A stretch of DNA of 64,000 nt from Malania oleifera (lineage: Eukaryota; Streptophyta; Magnoliopsida; Santalales; Ximeniaceae). The stretch lies in contig NC_080422.1 in NCBI RefSeq assembly GCF_029873635.1, positions 6,231,764 to 6,295,763 on the forward strand, given 5' to 3'. Below the pieces are notes generated by a model, which saw only the letters and a program-made list of their open reading frames with translations, made no database searches and was not told the DNA's origin. Every line of letters begins with the position of its first letter. Position 1 is the first letter of the stretch. The position numbers were made by a program, and so were the translations under genes. This document shows positions 1 through 11,058 of this stretch, in pieces.

Positions 1-1531
1 TCGTAGGAACACTGAAGTTTTGTTCTGCGAAATATTGTTTTCAAGGTGTAGAACGGGGAACCCTGCGTATGTAGGACTAAGCACTGTAGGGGCTTTTCAG
101 TACTCAGGTAAGGGGATAAACTAAAGCAGGAATTTTTTCATGAAAATTATTATTATTTATTAGTAGATTTATGTTTAAAAAACATGTATTACATTTGGGT
201 ATTTTTGAGAAAAATGTATATTTGAAAAAATATTGCTATTATACAAGAAATACGATTTTAGAACAGTATGTATGATTTTATTTAGTATTGTGTGGCATGA
301 GTATTAATTTTACGCACATTGTATTATGTCAAGTCAATTGTATAGATAAAGCATGTTTAAGTGATTTTCAGAAATAATAGGATAATGTAGTACATTATGA
401 TTTCAGAATACATGATAAATAGTACAATTATACAAATCAATATATATGTTATGTTCGGCGCAAGGCTGTGATTGATAGTCGGCGCAAGGTCGTGGATTAT
501 ATATGTATTTGGCGTAAGGCCGCATTTATGAATGTAATCGGCGCAAAGCCATATTTATTTATGTATTATAGAAATCAAAAAATACTATCAACCTATTTAT
601 GTGCAAACAATATATTATCATGTATTATATGTTATCAGAACCTGGATTGTAGTTCAGTTTAGTTTTAGGAGCACGGTACTGTAGCTATAAAGATCAGTTC
701 AATTCAGGCTTGTGCTAACCGCCCCTGCTAGTAGAGGGGGTGGGAGATGGATAGTCGATATGACTATCAGTGTAGAGTTGTAGACGTCCACCTGACAATC
801 CGGACTAGGGTGTGGCGAGCCCATCGTACTTACTGACATTTTTTACTCGGTAGTGGTCGACCAGCTTTTGTCGGGGCTCGCCTTCGGGCTGCACAACCCG
901 TCATGGGGGGTAATACATGACATCAGCTAGCTATTCATCCTAGGTAAATTTCAGAATTACTAGTTATATCAGATGATTTCATGAACAGTAAGATACAGTA
1001 TGATTTAGCAAAATTATGAAATTATATGCTTACTCAGTTATGTTATTATCAGTATTTTCAGGCATATGACATGTATTGTATAATTATTATAGTACTAAAT
1101 ATTCATGTTGTCATACAACTGTATTTAGTTTATTTCCTTTACTAGAAGGTGTCTCACCCCAACTTAAACCATTTCAGGGAACCTAGAAAGACAGGCGGAC
1201 TGAGGCCGCCGTTGATGCAGTGATTACCAACCTGCTAGGAGGGTGAGTCTTTTGAACTAGGGTCAATAGGTTTTTGATTTTAGGTCCTAGTTTTATCTTT
1301 TGGTGACTTTGAGGATTGTATATTTAAACAGTATATGGTGGAATATAGGTACTCTGGTATATTGTATTTTTATGGTTGAGTGTATGAAATTTATATTTAC
1401 TATTGTTTAGGTTTCCGTTGTGTATGATAAGTGTGTCTTCATTACCCACGAGTTCAGGTTGACTTTGTTATGTTTTAAGTTAATGATAAATAATATGGTT
1501 GATTATGTGGTAAGTTAAGCAGGTCGTTGTA
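1..1531 (+). mobile_element. Ty3/gypsy LTR, 3' part (Tekay/Del-like family)
   Basis: This block resembles the LTR at 39565-41521 from about its middle to its end. Shared landmarks, in order, are a 'gggcttttc' block near 90, a run rich in 'ggcgcaaggc', a 'ggctgcacaacccgtcatg' block near 888, and a terminal 'aggtcgtt' at about 1521. It is cut by the left edge of the window. No primer-binding site follows its end, so it is either a 3' LTR or a solo LTR. Seen: the shared landmarks. Inferred: the family. It is a fossil fragment. Confidence 0.7.
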
Positions 1532-2638
1532 GAATAGATTTTTAAAAAAAAATTATATTCTTTTTTTTTAAAGGCTTCTGAATTATAAAAATAAATACAA
1601 CCCAAATACAATCACAAAATACGTGTAAAACAGTCAATCCAAATTAACCACAATCAAAACGAAATAACCAAGCACTTGATTCTTGTAACAATAGCCCTGT
1701 AGTAATATGCAATGCTTGTTGGATTTGTATAAGCCCTGTGTTGAAAATCACAATCACATTCTTCCCAGTCCTTCGATTAGGCTGGAGCCTGCCTCTCCAA
1801 ACGATATCCCCTCTCTTGGCACAACGATCCAACAGTCTTGAATCGTCTATAAACAAAAAATAAGTAGAAGGAATTTTGTGTACAAGAAACACTCTTACAA
1901 CAGAGCTTGATCAACACAAATATACTTCAATGTAAATCAATATAAAGAGATTGAAGTTCAATTGAATTGAGATCACCGAATATATCTTTCGTGTATTGAA
2001 AGATTCAGACTTTGAAGGCTCAAATTAATAATTGGGATCAGCAGCAATTCATCAGTGAACGTAGGATAAGCACAACAGAGATTGAGAGCTTTGAGAGTAC
2101 TTTGATTGCTGGAAAATTTCTTAGTGTAGAAAATCATTGTATTTGGGGCTATTTATAGATGTTTAAAAGATAATTCCTTGCCCCCCAAGTTTACTTGGAG
2201 TGAACATTAAGTTTTCAAAAAGAGTAGAGCCTAAGAAATCCATTTAAAAAATCTTCTCATTGATTTTTTAAAAATCTATTCGAGTAGCAGTCGCCAACCA
2301 CGACCTGGCAGTCACCTGTCACAGTCAAAACTATATATCTAGAAGGCTGGAAGTCGCCTGCCAAGACACAGGCAGTCGCTGACTTGACCACCTAGGTGCT
2401 TGACAGGGTTCAGGCAGTCGCCTGGGACCCTACTGCCTCCCAAGTTTAATTCCCTTTATTTTTGGCAGTCTACTACCTATATTGGGCAGTCACCTGGCTC
2501 TCAGAAACTCCTTTTTTTTTTTTTTACTTTGAAAACTTTCTTCCTTTGAGACCCTATTCATTTTGATTTAAAAACATATTTTAAGGTCTTTCAAAAATGT
2601 GTTTCTTCTAAGTGGTGAATATTCATCAAGGTGGACAT
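1532..2638 (-). mobile_element. Probable antisense LTR with repeated U3 words
   Basis: On the minus strand this reads like an LTR. A block close to 2640 carries many copies of 'ggcagtcgcctg'-like words (about 2285-2490), followed by a TATA-like ctataaatag (about 2149-2158) and then a long leader-like region. Its high-coordinate end reads TGTCCACCTTG on the minus strand, a plausible LTR start. No coding region is recognisable. An alternative is that the last bases, which on the plus strand read like a polypurine tract, belong to the forward LTR next to it. The family is not resolved. Confidence 0.4.
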
Positions 2639-3257
2639 TGTTAGGTTTGTGGCTCATATTTTGAGTAGAACACATGTATCAGGAAAGCATCGTGAAGAGA
2701 GGAACAAGAGAGAAGTTTGCATGAAGGCAATCATCATTGATTTACTCGACGGTTTGAGGGCTAACCGTCAACAATTTTGGTGTAACCATCAATGGTTTCA
2801 AGCATAATGCAGGGAAATCTTCTCGGCTTCAAACCGTCGATGGTTTAACCTAAACTATTGATGGTTTCGTTTAGCGCAAGTCACAAATTTTGAATCGGAG
2901 ATCAGTAGATTGGGAGATTTTTTAGGATTTTCCTCTGGGAGATTCCTACGGAAGTGTTTTAGATATATTAGAAGTTTTCTATATGCATAGGATTAGTATT
3001 TAATCATATTATATAACCCTAGTTGGGTAAGCTTGATGTAAGCTTCATTGTGATAGTGATAAACAGCCACTACTCCCGTGGATGTAGGCAAATTTCCTAA
3101 CCATGTAAATTCTTGTGTCTTTGATTATTACTTTCGTATATTCTCATTGTTGAGTAATTGCTTATTTAGTATTGTTCACCATTGAGTGATTGCACTGCTT
3201 GTTTGTTGATTAATTCGAATTTGTGTGAGGGCTTCCGCTGGACATTCGCGATCAACA
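2639..3257 (+). mobile_element. Copia LTR (619 bp), TGTT...AACA
   Basis: The block starts TGTTAGG and ends ATCAACA. It is followed one base later by TTGGTATTAGAGC, the usual initiator-tRNA-Met primer-binding site of plant Copia elements, so this reads as a 5' LTR. It has a TATA-like stretch near 3008-3020 and the Copia stem-loop at 3077-3105. Its U3 carries the palindrome AAACCGTCGATGGTTT (2831-2846) and looser copies. About 160 bp of leader follow; no coding part is recognisable. Confidence 0.75.
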
Positions 3258-3420
3258 ATTGGTATTAGAGCGCCGATAGTGCACCAACAATTTCAAATAG
3301 GAATTTTGTTAGGTCAAATTGGGTTCTTAGTTTTGGCTTCTGCTTCTTGAAACTTTGTGGTTTTGTCTGGGGCTTTTTTTAGACACTATTTAGGGGCTTT
3401 TTGAAATTAACAATTCAAAA
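3258..3420 (+). mobile_element. Copia primer-binding site and leader remnant
   Basis: TTGGTATTAGAGC at 3259 matches the tRNA-Met type primer-binding site. The sequence after it looks like untranslated Copia leader and fades into unassigned DNA by about 3420. The right limit is approximate. Confidence 0.5.
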
Positions 3421-6239
3421 AAATCAAAACTTTGAACCCCTTATAAAATGATATTGAATAGACCAATGATTCCACCCAAAATAAAACAAAGTTATAGGAG
3501 GAACTAACCTCCGGACCTTCTCTTTTCTATTTCTGCCCAATGCACTTCCTTCAAAGCTTCTGAATTATGCTCTTAAGACTTCTACACTGTTGCACTCCTT
3601 CAATTTTTTTATTTTGCTCCTTTTATCTTCATTTGCCTTCTTTCTCAACAGTTCCCACCTATTCCTCCTGCACTTCAATCTCTCTACCTCACTTTCTTTC
3701 CTTCTTAATATGGAAAATCCATTTTTTCTCCTTCCTCTTTTTGTTGAGAAGCTTCTATTTACAGGCAAAAGGGAAACAACCAATCAATTTGATTCATCAA
3801 TCAATTTTAAACCAATTGATAGTGATTAATCTAATTGATTGGTTGATTTTTATTTATTTAAACCAATTGAGAGTGATTAATCTAATTGATTGGCTGATTT
3901 TTATTTAATTTATTTACATTCATTAACTCACCACTACCTGAAAATTCCATCCTTTTTGTGCATGCAAGTATAAACATTGGGAGGCTAGCCCACTAGAAGG
4001 TAAAGTGAAATTGATTTTCTTCTTGTTTTCTTTTCTATTCCTTTTTTTCAAGAAAAGTCCTTCATTGTTGTAGGAAGTCACTGCTTTTCATAAATGACCA
4101 AAAATTAGTTACACTATATTTGATGACTTAGGCATAATTCATTTGCTGAATTTTTACAACTAATTAAAATATGCAGTTCACTTCATTTGATGATTGCCCC
4201 CATATATTACTATTCTGTATGCATTGTGATCATTAATGAGCAGAAATGCTCTTGATATTTGAATCCAAAGAATCTAAGTGGCAAGCTAATTAAACCACTT
4301 CTGCCCTTTCAATTCATAGATTAAAGTCATTAAACTACATCCAAACAGTCATTAAATTATATGTTCATTCAATTGGTTATCAAGTAGGCTTGTTAAGATG
4401 TGGTTCAATATTAAACCCATCAGCATCAAATAAGATGCAGGCTGCAGACTCAAATTTTCACATTATTCTGCAGACATGGCACTTTCTGAACTTTAAAAAT
4501 GGCTAATTTCTTATAAAGAAAATTCAAAAGTACTAGCTACAACTCCTAGGAAGTAGCCTGGCAACCCATTGAAACCCAAGCCCTCCTTCGCAGAGACAGT
4601 ACACATTGCACTAGCTTGAGACAAGAATGTCTTCTAGACTAATGCAAAACCAAGTTATCTGATGGCTGCTACATTTGCTTAGTTTAAGGGGAATATATAT
4701 TGTCCTCGTGTTATTCTAGCTAGCAACTTATAGGAGATTGAGGCCAAACGATCCATTCCTCTTTAATAAACTAAAAATAATGGTCTTTCAAAGAAGTGCC
4801 CATTCTGATTGAGCATCTGGAACAATCAACTTCCACAGAATTATGAATCATAAAAATATCAAAAGACAACTGAAAAATAAACTGCCAATCAAGTTTGGGA
4901 TATGGGCTTTCAATGCTGCTGCAAATGCTAAACATCAAAAGATATGATAGGGTTAGACATTATGTTAGCTCCTGTACTATTAGAACAATAATAGAAAGAG
5001 AATATTATATTTGTTGGGGTTATATTCATGCCATGAAGAAAGAAAGCACACAGAAGAATGCGAGCAAATAATATGATTTCCCTTGGCCTACTCCACCAAA
5101 TGATCCACTTGGAAGGTCCTAGAGTGTATCTATCATGCCTTCAGCAGACCATTTAACAAGTAGCCCACTGATGTTTTTGGGATTCCATGGAACATACAAA
5201 TGGATAGCATTATACTGGGCAGGATTGCTAAACTACATCTCAGTCATGGAACATAGAAACTCAATCAACATGGGAAACTTGAGAAACATTTGAAGAAGCA
5301 GAGCTTCAATGAGGAACCAAAAAGTTTACTAATTAATTTTAGAAAAATGCTATAACAGTAACGTAATCAATGCATGCATGGAGAAGGGAAGCAAGGGCAC
5401 GAGCCATGAATTGAACTAGCAAGTGGCTAAACTACAGCTCATGGTTGCACTGTTGAATTGAGCCATTAAGCATTTAAGCCCTATCTTAACAGTGTTCAGA
5501 TTATGTGATAATTATCATAAACATTAGAATTTCATTCATTCTTTAATCAAGTAGGTTTGTTAACACAGGGTTTAATTTAACTAGGAAACCTCCCACATGG
5601 AGCAGTATTGTGAATTGAAAAGTACCCATCAAAACCCTAACCATAATTTGCAGAGAATCTAGCCTGTAACAAGGATATCTTATAGACTTTTGAGAACCTA
5701 GGCCATGACAGCATGAATACAGTATTAAATTTCTCCACCTATACTCATTACTCTTGGCTTAGGATGGACCCTAGAAGGACATGAATAAATGTGAAGCCGT
5801 CAACTAAAAGTGATTCAGTTTTTGGCAAGGGAATTCTCGAATCTATATGACTATTTAATCCTCTAAATGGCTTCGTTTGTAGTGTTGCAAAATAACTTTT
5901 CTTACCAGCATTGAGAGCACAATATTTGTAAGATGCCAAGAAAATTGTTCTTTGTTAACCTAATTAACTTTGAATACACATTACAATGACCTGATAATCT
6001 ATTTAATCAAAAATTTGAACCAACCAACTTCCACAGAATGATCAATCGTAAACCAATCAAATAAGATTGATAAATGAACTGCCAATTTGTTTGAACCAAC
6101 CAACTTGCACATGCACATATGTTTTTAGGTTCAAAGAGGCACTGAACCCATGAAAATTGTATTTGAGATTCTCTGGTAATTCCTTATTCAACAGGTGTCA
6201 TGTTCTGTAAGCCATGACACTTATTCGGGAAGTGCTTCG
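3421..6239. other. Intergenic DNA with diverged duplications
   Basis: No gene is supported here. The pyrimidine-rich reading frames around 3567-3908 are low complexity. A 51-bp unit is repeated twice at 3809-3859 and 3860-3910. About 4050-4260 resembles 8590-8800, and about 4380-4930 resembles 5549-6095. A block near 3950-4010 also resembles 58930-58990, inside a long repeat, so at least part of this stretch is dispersed repeat. Confidence 0.6.
3809..3910. repeat. 51-bp tandem duplication
   Basis: Two adjacent copies begin 'aaaccaattga' at 3809 and 3860 and differ at only a few bases. They lie inside AT-rich DNA with no coding signal. Confidence 0.85.
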
Positions 6240-6373
6240 TGTTAGAGATGGAGCCAGAAACACAGCTGGAAACGCGTTGAGCTGAGTCAGAAAACGCGTG
6301 CTTTTATTCTCCATACTTCCATTTGTGATTAATTTGATTGTTTTGTATTTAATCATGATGTAACTTCCAAGCC

Positions 6374-6381
6374 TATATAAA
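6374..6381 (+). promoter_or_regulatory. LTR TATA box
   Basis: TATATAAA inside the solo LTR, about 165 bp before the stem-loop. This is the expected place for the promoter of a Copia LTR. Confidence 0.6.
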
Positions 6382-6538
6382 GAGGGCCGTGGAAAGTGAA
6401 TTAGTATAGCACAGAGAGAGTGCAGAGAGAGCAGAGAAGCTCAGGAGAGCTGAGAGGAAGAAGGGAGGAAGTGAGAGAGAGAGAGAGAGAGAATTGTAAA
6501 AATTTTTCCGGAGAGTTAGTGAATTTTGGTGTGTGCTC

Positions 6539-6570
6539 CGTGGACATAGGTCGTTCTTGACCGAACCACG
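6539..6570 (+). other. Conserved Copia LTR stem-loop
   Basis: Outer arms CGTGG and CCACG enclose inner arms GGTC and GACC. The 32-nt block is followed by TAAA. The same layout occurs in other Copia LTRs of this window with compensating arm changes (see findings). The function is unknown. Confidence 0.6.
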
Positions 6571-6618
6571 TAAAAATCTTGGTATCACTTTGATCTGAAT
6601 GCTCACAGGTTCCTAACA

Positions 6619-9120
6619 CTTCGAGTCATGGGCCCATGATGGTCAAGGGCTCAAGATTAGTATTACTCCATTTATTCCCATGGCACTGATAAGGAAATAA
6701 TATGAATGACCAAAGCAACGTGTCTGCAGAGCCCGGGGCAGGCCTAGTTTTGTCATTGTCCATCCATATGAACATGTTAAGAGCCTTTTCATTTAATGAA
6801 CCATTTTGGAGGCAAGCATGTTAGTTGTACAATATCACAAACAACAGTCACTAACGGGTTTTATCAATTTTTAGGAGCCAAAAATGAAAGGGATTTCTAC
6901 TGATTCACAAGTCAAAGGAAGTGCTTTCTGCAGAAAGAACTCTTGTTTGTCCACACTTAGACAAGCTGCTGAAAGTCTTAACCGATGGCAGCTAGAAATT
7001 CTCTGAGAACATCTTCTCCCAATTCAGTTGATATAAAGGCTTTGTTTCCTAAATAATTAGGTCAAGATTGCTTTTGCCAAATGTTCCTAAATGGAACAGA
7101 AGCAAAAATCCACTGTAGTTGTTGCTTTTACAAAAAAAAATTTCCAAGAACTGAACTTTTATAGCTAAAGATGAAGCCCAAAAAAAAAAAAAAAAAAAAA
7201 ACTGAATTATTGCAGATTTCTCCAAATATTATGACATATGAAATAAAGGGCTAGTAACTAAATTATGAAAAACTGATTAAAGCACACAAAAAAAATGTAA
7301 AGCAAAATCCATGATGCACCATAATATTGAGTTGAAATGACAAAAAAAAAAAAAAAAAGGATGAAAATGCATTATTTGTTATTCTGCTAGGTACCCTCCA
7401 TTAAGTTGCCAAGAACAAAGATCGCCTTCCTTCACATTCTCGAAGGCAAAAGTCCTTGCGCTTGAAGTCTTTAAGGAGAAGCGAACCGTCCACCATGGAG
7501 ATGAAGAACTTCAAAGTTGCAGTGAGACTCAATTCCATCTTCGATCTTCGGGTAACTTTTTTCACACACAAACCCTTGAGTTGGGCATCAGCCAGTAGTC
7601 CTTTATATAGACTTGGGGGAATTTGGAAAGCTTTGAATGGGCAGATTTATTACTACTATTTCAAAAATATTTTCTCATCATTTCATTCAATAACTAAGCT
7701 GTATTTTTCCCCTTTCTCCTCATCCACATGCATGCATCCACAAAAAATTTCTATTTTTGATCCAGTAATGTAAAAACTTTAATGTGATTATTAATATTTT
7801 TTTCTCATTTTGAATAAATTTTTCTTTTAAGTACCTTCTAAAATTAATCAATACATTTATTGATTCAAATGAAATCTTTTATACCAAGCCAACGTGATTG
7901 GCAAGAAAACACCAACTCAGAAATTCTCAAAATTTTATTCCTTGATGAATGTTTAAGGAAGCATGCATTCCGAATTCAAATGTGTGTATTATTTTCTCAG
8001 AGAAGAATTTTTTAAAGATAATTCATGAAATATAAGTAAGTTCAAGTAAGATTTGTATGAAGAAGCTTATAATATAACCTATGCATTTAAAGTATTAGAC
8101 TCCTTGGCAGATTTTCCTATATTAGGATTTAGGCAAACACATTTGCCAAATAAACATTTGAATAAGAAATTTGTTTTCATATTTTTTTTGAAGTTTTTAA
8201 TAAATGATATTGGAAACTTTTTAAACAACTTTGTAATTAAAGATATATTTTCTTAAATTAGCATTCACTAATTGGTAGTACGAATTAATACATTGGGCCT
8301 ATGACGCATTCATTTGCTTAAATTGATTTAAGCTCTATTTAGATCAAGGAGTTTTTTTTTAAATATAAATATTTTTTTGTTCACTATATTTTCTTTCTAT
8401 TTCAAATGCCATTAAGAATAAAAAATAGTTTTAATATAATTTAAAATTAAGAAAAATACATGTTAATTATAAATTAAATCAAATTTTATTTTTTTAACAT
8501 GACAACAAATTTTACTTTTTCTCGCTTTCCAATAATTAGGCATGAATTCTTTTTTTTTTTCTTTTATTTAGTATTTTTCCAATTAAAAATGAGTCTTATC
8601 GTTGTTTGGACGAAGTCACTATCTCTCATAAATGACCAAAAAATAGTATTACAATATAATGATTTTGGTCCTATTCATTTTCTGAATTATTACAATTAAT
8701 TAAATTATGCATTTCCCTTTATTTGATGATTACCTCTATGTACAACTATTTTGTTACAAATGCATCATGATAATTAATGAGCAAAAATGCATATGCAAAC
8801 CAACAAATGCTTTTTTCTTTTGTTTTTGTATCAATTGTAAGTTTACAAGCAACTCGTTTTTCATTCTACAACCCTTTCTACTAAACCTTCATTATAAATG
8901 TTCTAAACTTTAATGATTCGAATATCCCTAAAAGAAACAAATACATGATTTTCTCATGAAGATTATACATTAGCTTTACAAAAGTCATGTACTAGCTTAA
9001 ATGAAACCTTGAGACCTATTTTATTACATAGTTTTGGCAACATCCAGGCATGTGTATGCCTTTTATAATTATAGATTAGTATGTGATGTAAGACAAGAAA
9101 CAAGACCTTGGGAAGATCTT
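6619..9120. other. Intergenic DNA, no gene supported
   Basis: This stretch is AT-rich with several poly(A) runs (for example 7180-7200 and 7342-7358). The 8590-8800 part is a diverged copy of 4050-4260. A GC-richer patch at about 7400-7560 has short open frames on both strands and splice-like edges, but I recognise no protein in it. It could be an old exon or chance. Confidence 0.5.
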
Positions 9121-9843
9121 TGTTGGACAATACTTAAGAAGAATTGGATCAAGGAAAGTTGGGTTTAGTTAGTATTTTATGTTGTGTGTTTAGTATTAAT
9201 TAGTATAGGATTATGTGTATTTAGGGGGGGTTGTTTTTATTATTTGTGTAAAAAAGGGGGTTGTTTGTAATCTATGTATTTATATGGGTATGTGTGTAAT
9301 TTTATGTGTTTAGGCTTTCTTATAAAAAAGTGTTTGAAAACCACATTATAGACAATTGTTGATGAATTTGAGTTGAATTGAAAGTGAGATTTCCTCCCTC
9401 GTATCTCCCCCCTCCTCCCTTCCCCTTCCTTCTTCTCTTCTAATTTTTCCGTGGCTACAAAACATTCATGCTGCTCCTACATCATTTGGTATCAAAGCCC
9501 AAATTTGATTTCCATACTCCCATTTCAATCCAACCATTTTCCCTTCATTCTTCTCCTTTTCCCTTCTTCTTCCTCCTCTCTTCTTTTTCTTTCTTTTCTC
9601 TGTTCTGATCTCCTATTTTGGCCCTAATCCCCTATTGCCTAGCAGCATTCTGCCTTCTTTCTTCTTCTTTGTTTCGATTCTCCTTTTCTCTATTTCTCTC
9701 CCCGTATCTCTCAATTCTCTTTGCTTTCTTGTTTGTTGATCTCAACTATCCTTTCTACTATGATTCTCAATTCTTTTTCCTCTTCTCACCTTCTTCTTCC
9801 CTCTTCTCTGTTTTCATATTCATTCTATGTCTTTCCCTTGTAG
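9121..9843 (+). mobile_element. Copia LTR with primer-binding site and leader
   Basis: The LTR runs from TGTTGGAC at 9121 to ACATCA at 9484. It is followed by TGGTATCAAAGC at 9487, a Copia primer-binding site. The leader after it is pyrimidine-rich to about 9843, where the antisense Copia LTR starts. The layout suggests that the antisense element landed in this leader, but the other half of this element is not identified in the window. Confidence 0.6.
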
Positions 9844-10336
9844 TGAAAAACAAATTGCACAAGAGAATAAAACGATCATACAACGCAACACTCAATGGTG
9901 AAATATATATAACAACAAGCACGCAGATTATAATGAAAGTAATAACAATAACACAAGGAATTACGTGGTTGGCAATTCCTACATCCACGAGAGCAATAGG
10001 CAATGTGATTTTCACTATCCTGTGTCCAAAGACACGAAACATCATAATAGTTACAACATATAGAACGTATATATAAACTTCCCAAAGGCTTTCCCTCCAA
10101 AACCCAACCTCTCCAACGTCCTAATTCAAAATTTAAAAACAAACGCCGAGTTCCCGAGCCAAACCATCGACGGTTTGTAGAGATACCATCGACATTTAAA
10201 TACCGAGAGCAAATAGTCAATGTAAAAGATTTAGAACCGTCAACGATTTCTTCCCGCAAGTCAGCATTCATATTTTATTCATGTTTTATCTTTGTACGTA
10301 TCTTCCACTCAATCATATGAGCCATATATTATAACA
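9844..10336 (-). mobile_element. 3' LTR of the outer antisense Copia (493 bp)
   Basis: Read on the minus strand, the polypurine tract (CCAAGGTGGAGATT, 10337-10350) directly precedes an LTR beginning TGTTATAATA. This fixes the block as the 3' LTR of a minus-strand Copia element. It has a TATA-like stretch near 10068-10080, the stem-loop at 9964-9989, and the palindrome AAACCATCGACGGTTT at 10161-10176. Confidence 0.75.
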
Positions 10337-10697
10337 ATCTCCACCTTGGAATATATGCCCCTTAGGAGAAACTAAAAACATAAACATGCTGCTCCACCTT
10401 AACCTTGGGATATTAGGTTGGGACCATCTCTCATCTAGTTACTGGAGACAAAAACCAAGTCCAAGCTATGTGTAGACACCCTAATTTTTACCAGGTCTCC
10501 CTAATTGGTGAGGTACATGAGATCAATGAAATTTTCAAGCCCCCATTTGGAACATTCATTTGAATCCTAAATCTAAAAACAAGATCCTATCCATGGACCC
10601 TTGAGAGCAAACTTAGTTATAAAGTCCCTCACATTTGGGTTCAACCCATAGTCCATGTCTACGAAGAAAATGATGTCTTATTTCTATATGTTTAGTT

Positions 10698-11058
10698 TGT
10701 TGTTTTTTGTCCCACATTGGTAGAATATTTCCACATTAGTATAAAAGGTTATTTTGAATTTTTTATATTATTTGTCCCACATTGGAGAAAAATGTTTTTT
10801 TAGACTTGAGGTTGAAGCTATATAAAGAGCTCAACTCTTCATTGGTAAAACACACCTCAAAGTTGTACTTTGTCAAGAAGTAGTGGATTGATCATTGGCG
10901 CCCGAGGACGTAGGTAATTCTATACCGAACCTCGTAAATTTCTTGTCTTATTCTTTTTATTGCTTTATTATTAGTTTCTGAATTACTTTAATTTCTTATA
11001 TATTCAATAGCAATAGTTGTAATATTGGTTTGGCATAAGTGGGGTGCCCGTCACAACA
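10698..11058 (+). repeat. 5' LTR of the inner Copia
   Basis: 361 bp, TGTTG...CAACA, with TATATAAA at 10819-10826 and a stem-loop at 10903-10934. Paired with 15438-15799. Confidence 0.92.
10903..10934 (+). other. Conserved Copia LTR stem-loop
   Basis: Outer arms CGAGG and CCTCG, inner arms GGTA and TACC, 32 nt, followed by TAAA. It lies about 80 nt downstream of the LTR TATA box, so it probably falls near the 5' end of the transcript. The 3' LTR copy is at 15642-15673. Confidence 0.6.

Larger units (their letters stand above)
6240..6618 (+). mobile_element. Copia solo LTR (379 bp) with 5-bp target duplication
   Basis: The LTR starts TGTTAGAG and ends CCTAACA. It is flanked by the identical 5-mer CTTCG at 6235-6239 and 6619-6623. 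No internal sequence is present, so this is a solo LTR, the usual product of recombination between the two LTRs. It has a TATA box TATATAAA (6374-6381), a GA tract (6474-6494) and the stem-loop at 6539-6570. It is related to the minus-strand LTR at 48294-48656 (shared gctggaaacgcgt and ctccgtggac blocks). Confidence 0.9.

Noticed and set aside
3565-3908. Overlapping reading frames of 70-113 residues on both strands
   Set aside because: Composition is CT/TTC-rich low complexity, with no domain, no codon bias and no splice context.
7400-7560. Possible exon with splice-like edges and open frames on both strands
   Set aside because: No protein family recognised, no partner exons found nearby, and the open frames are short. 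Kept only as an unassigned patch.
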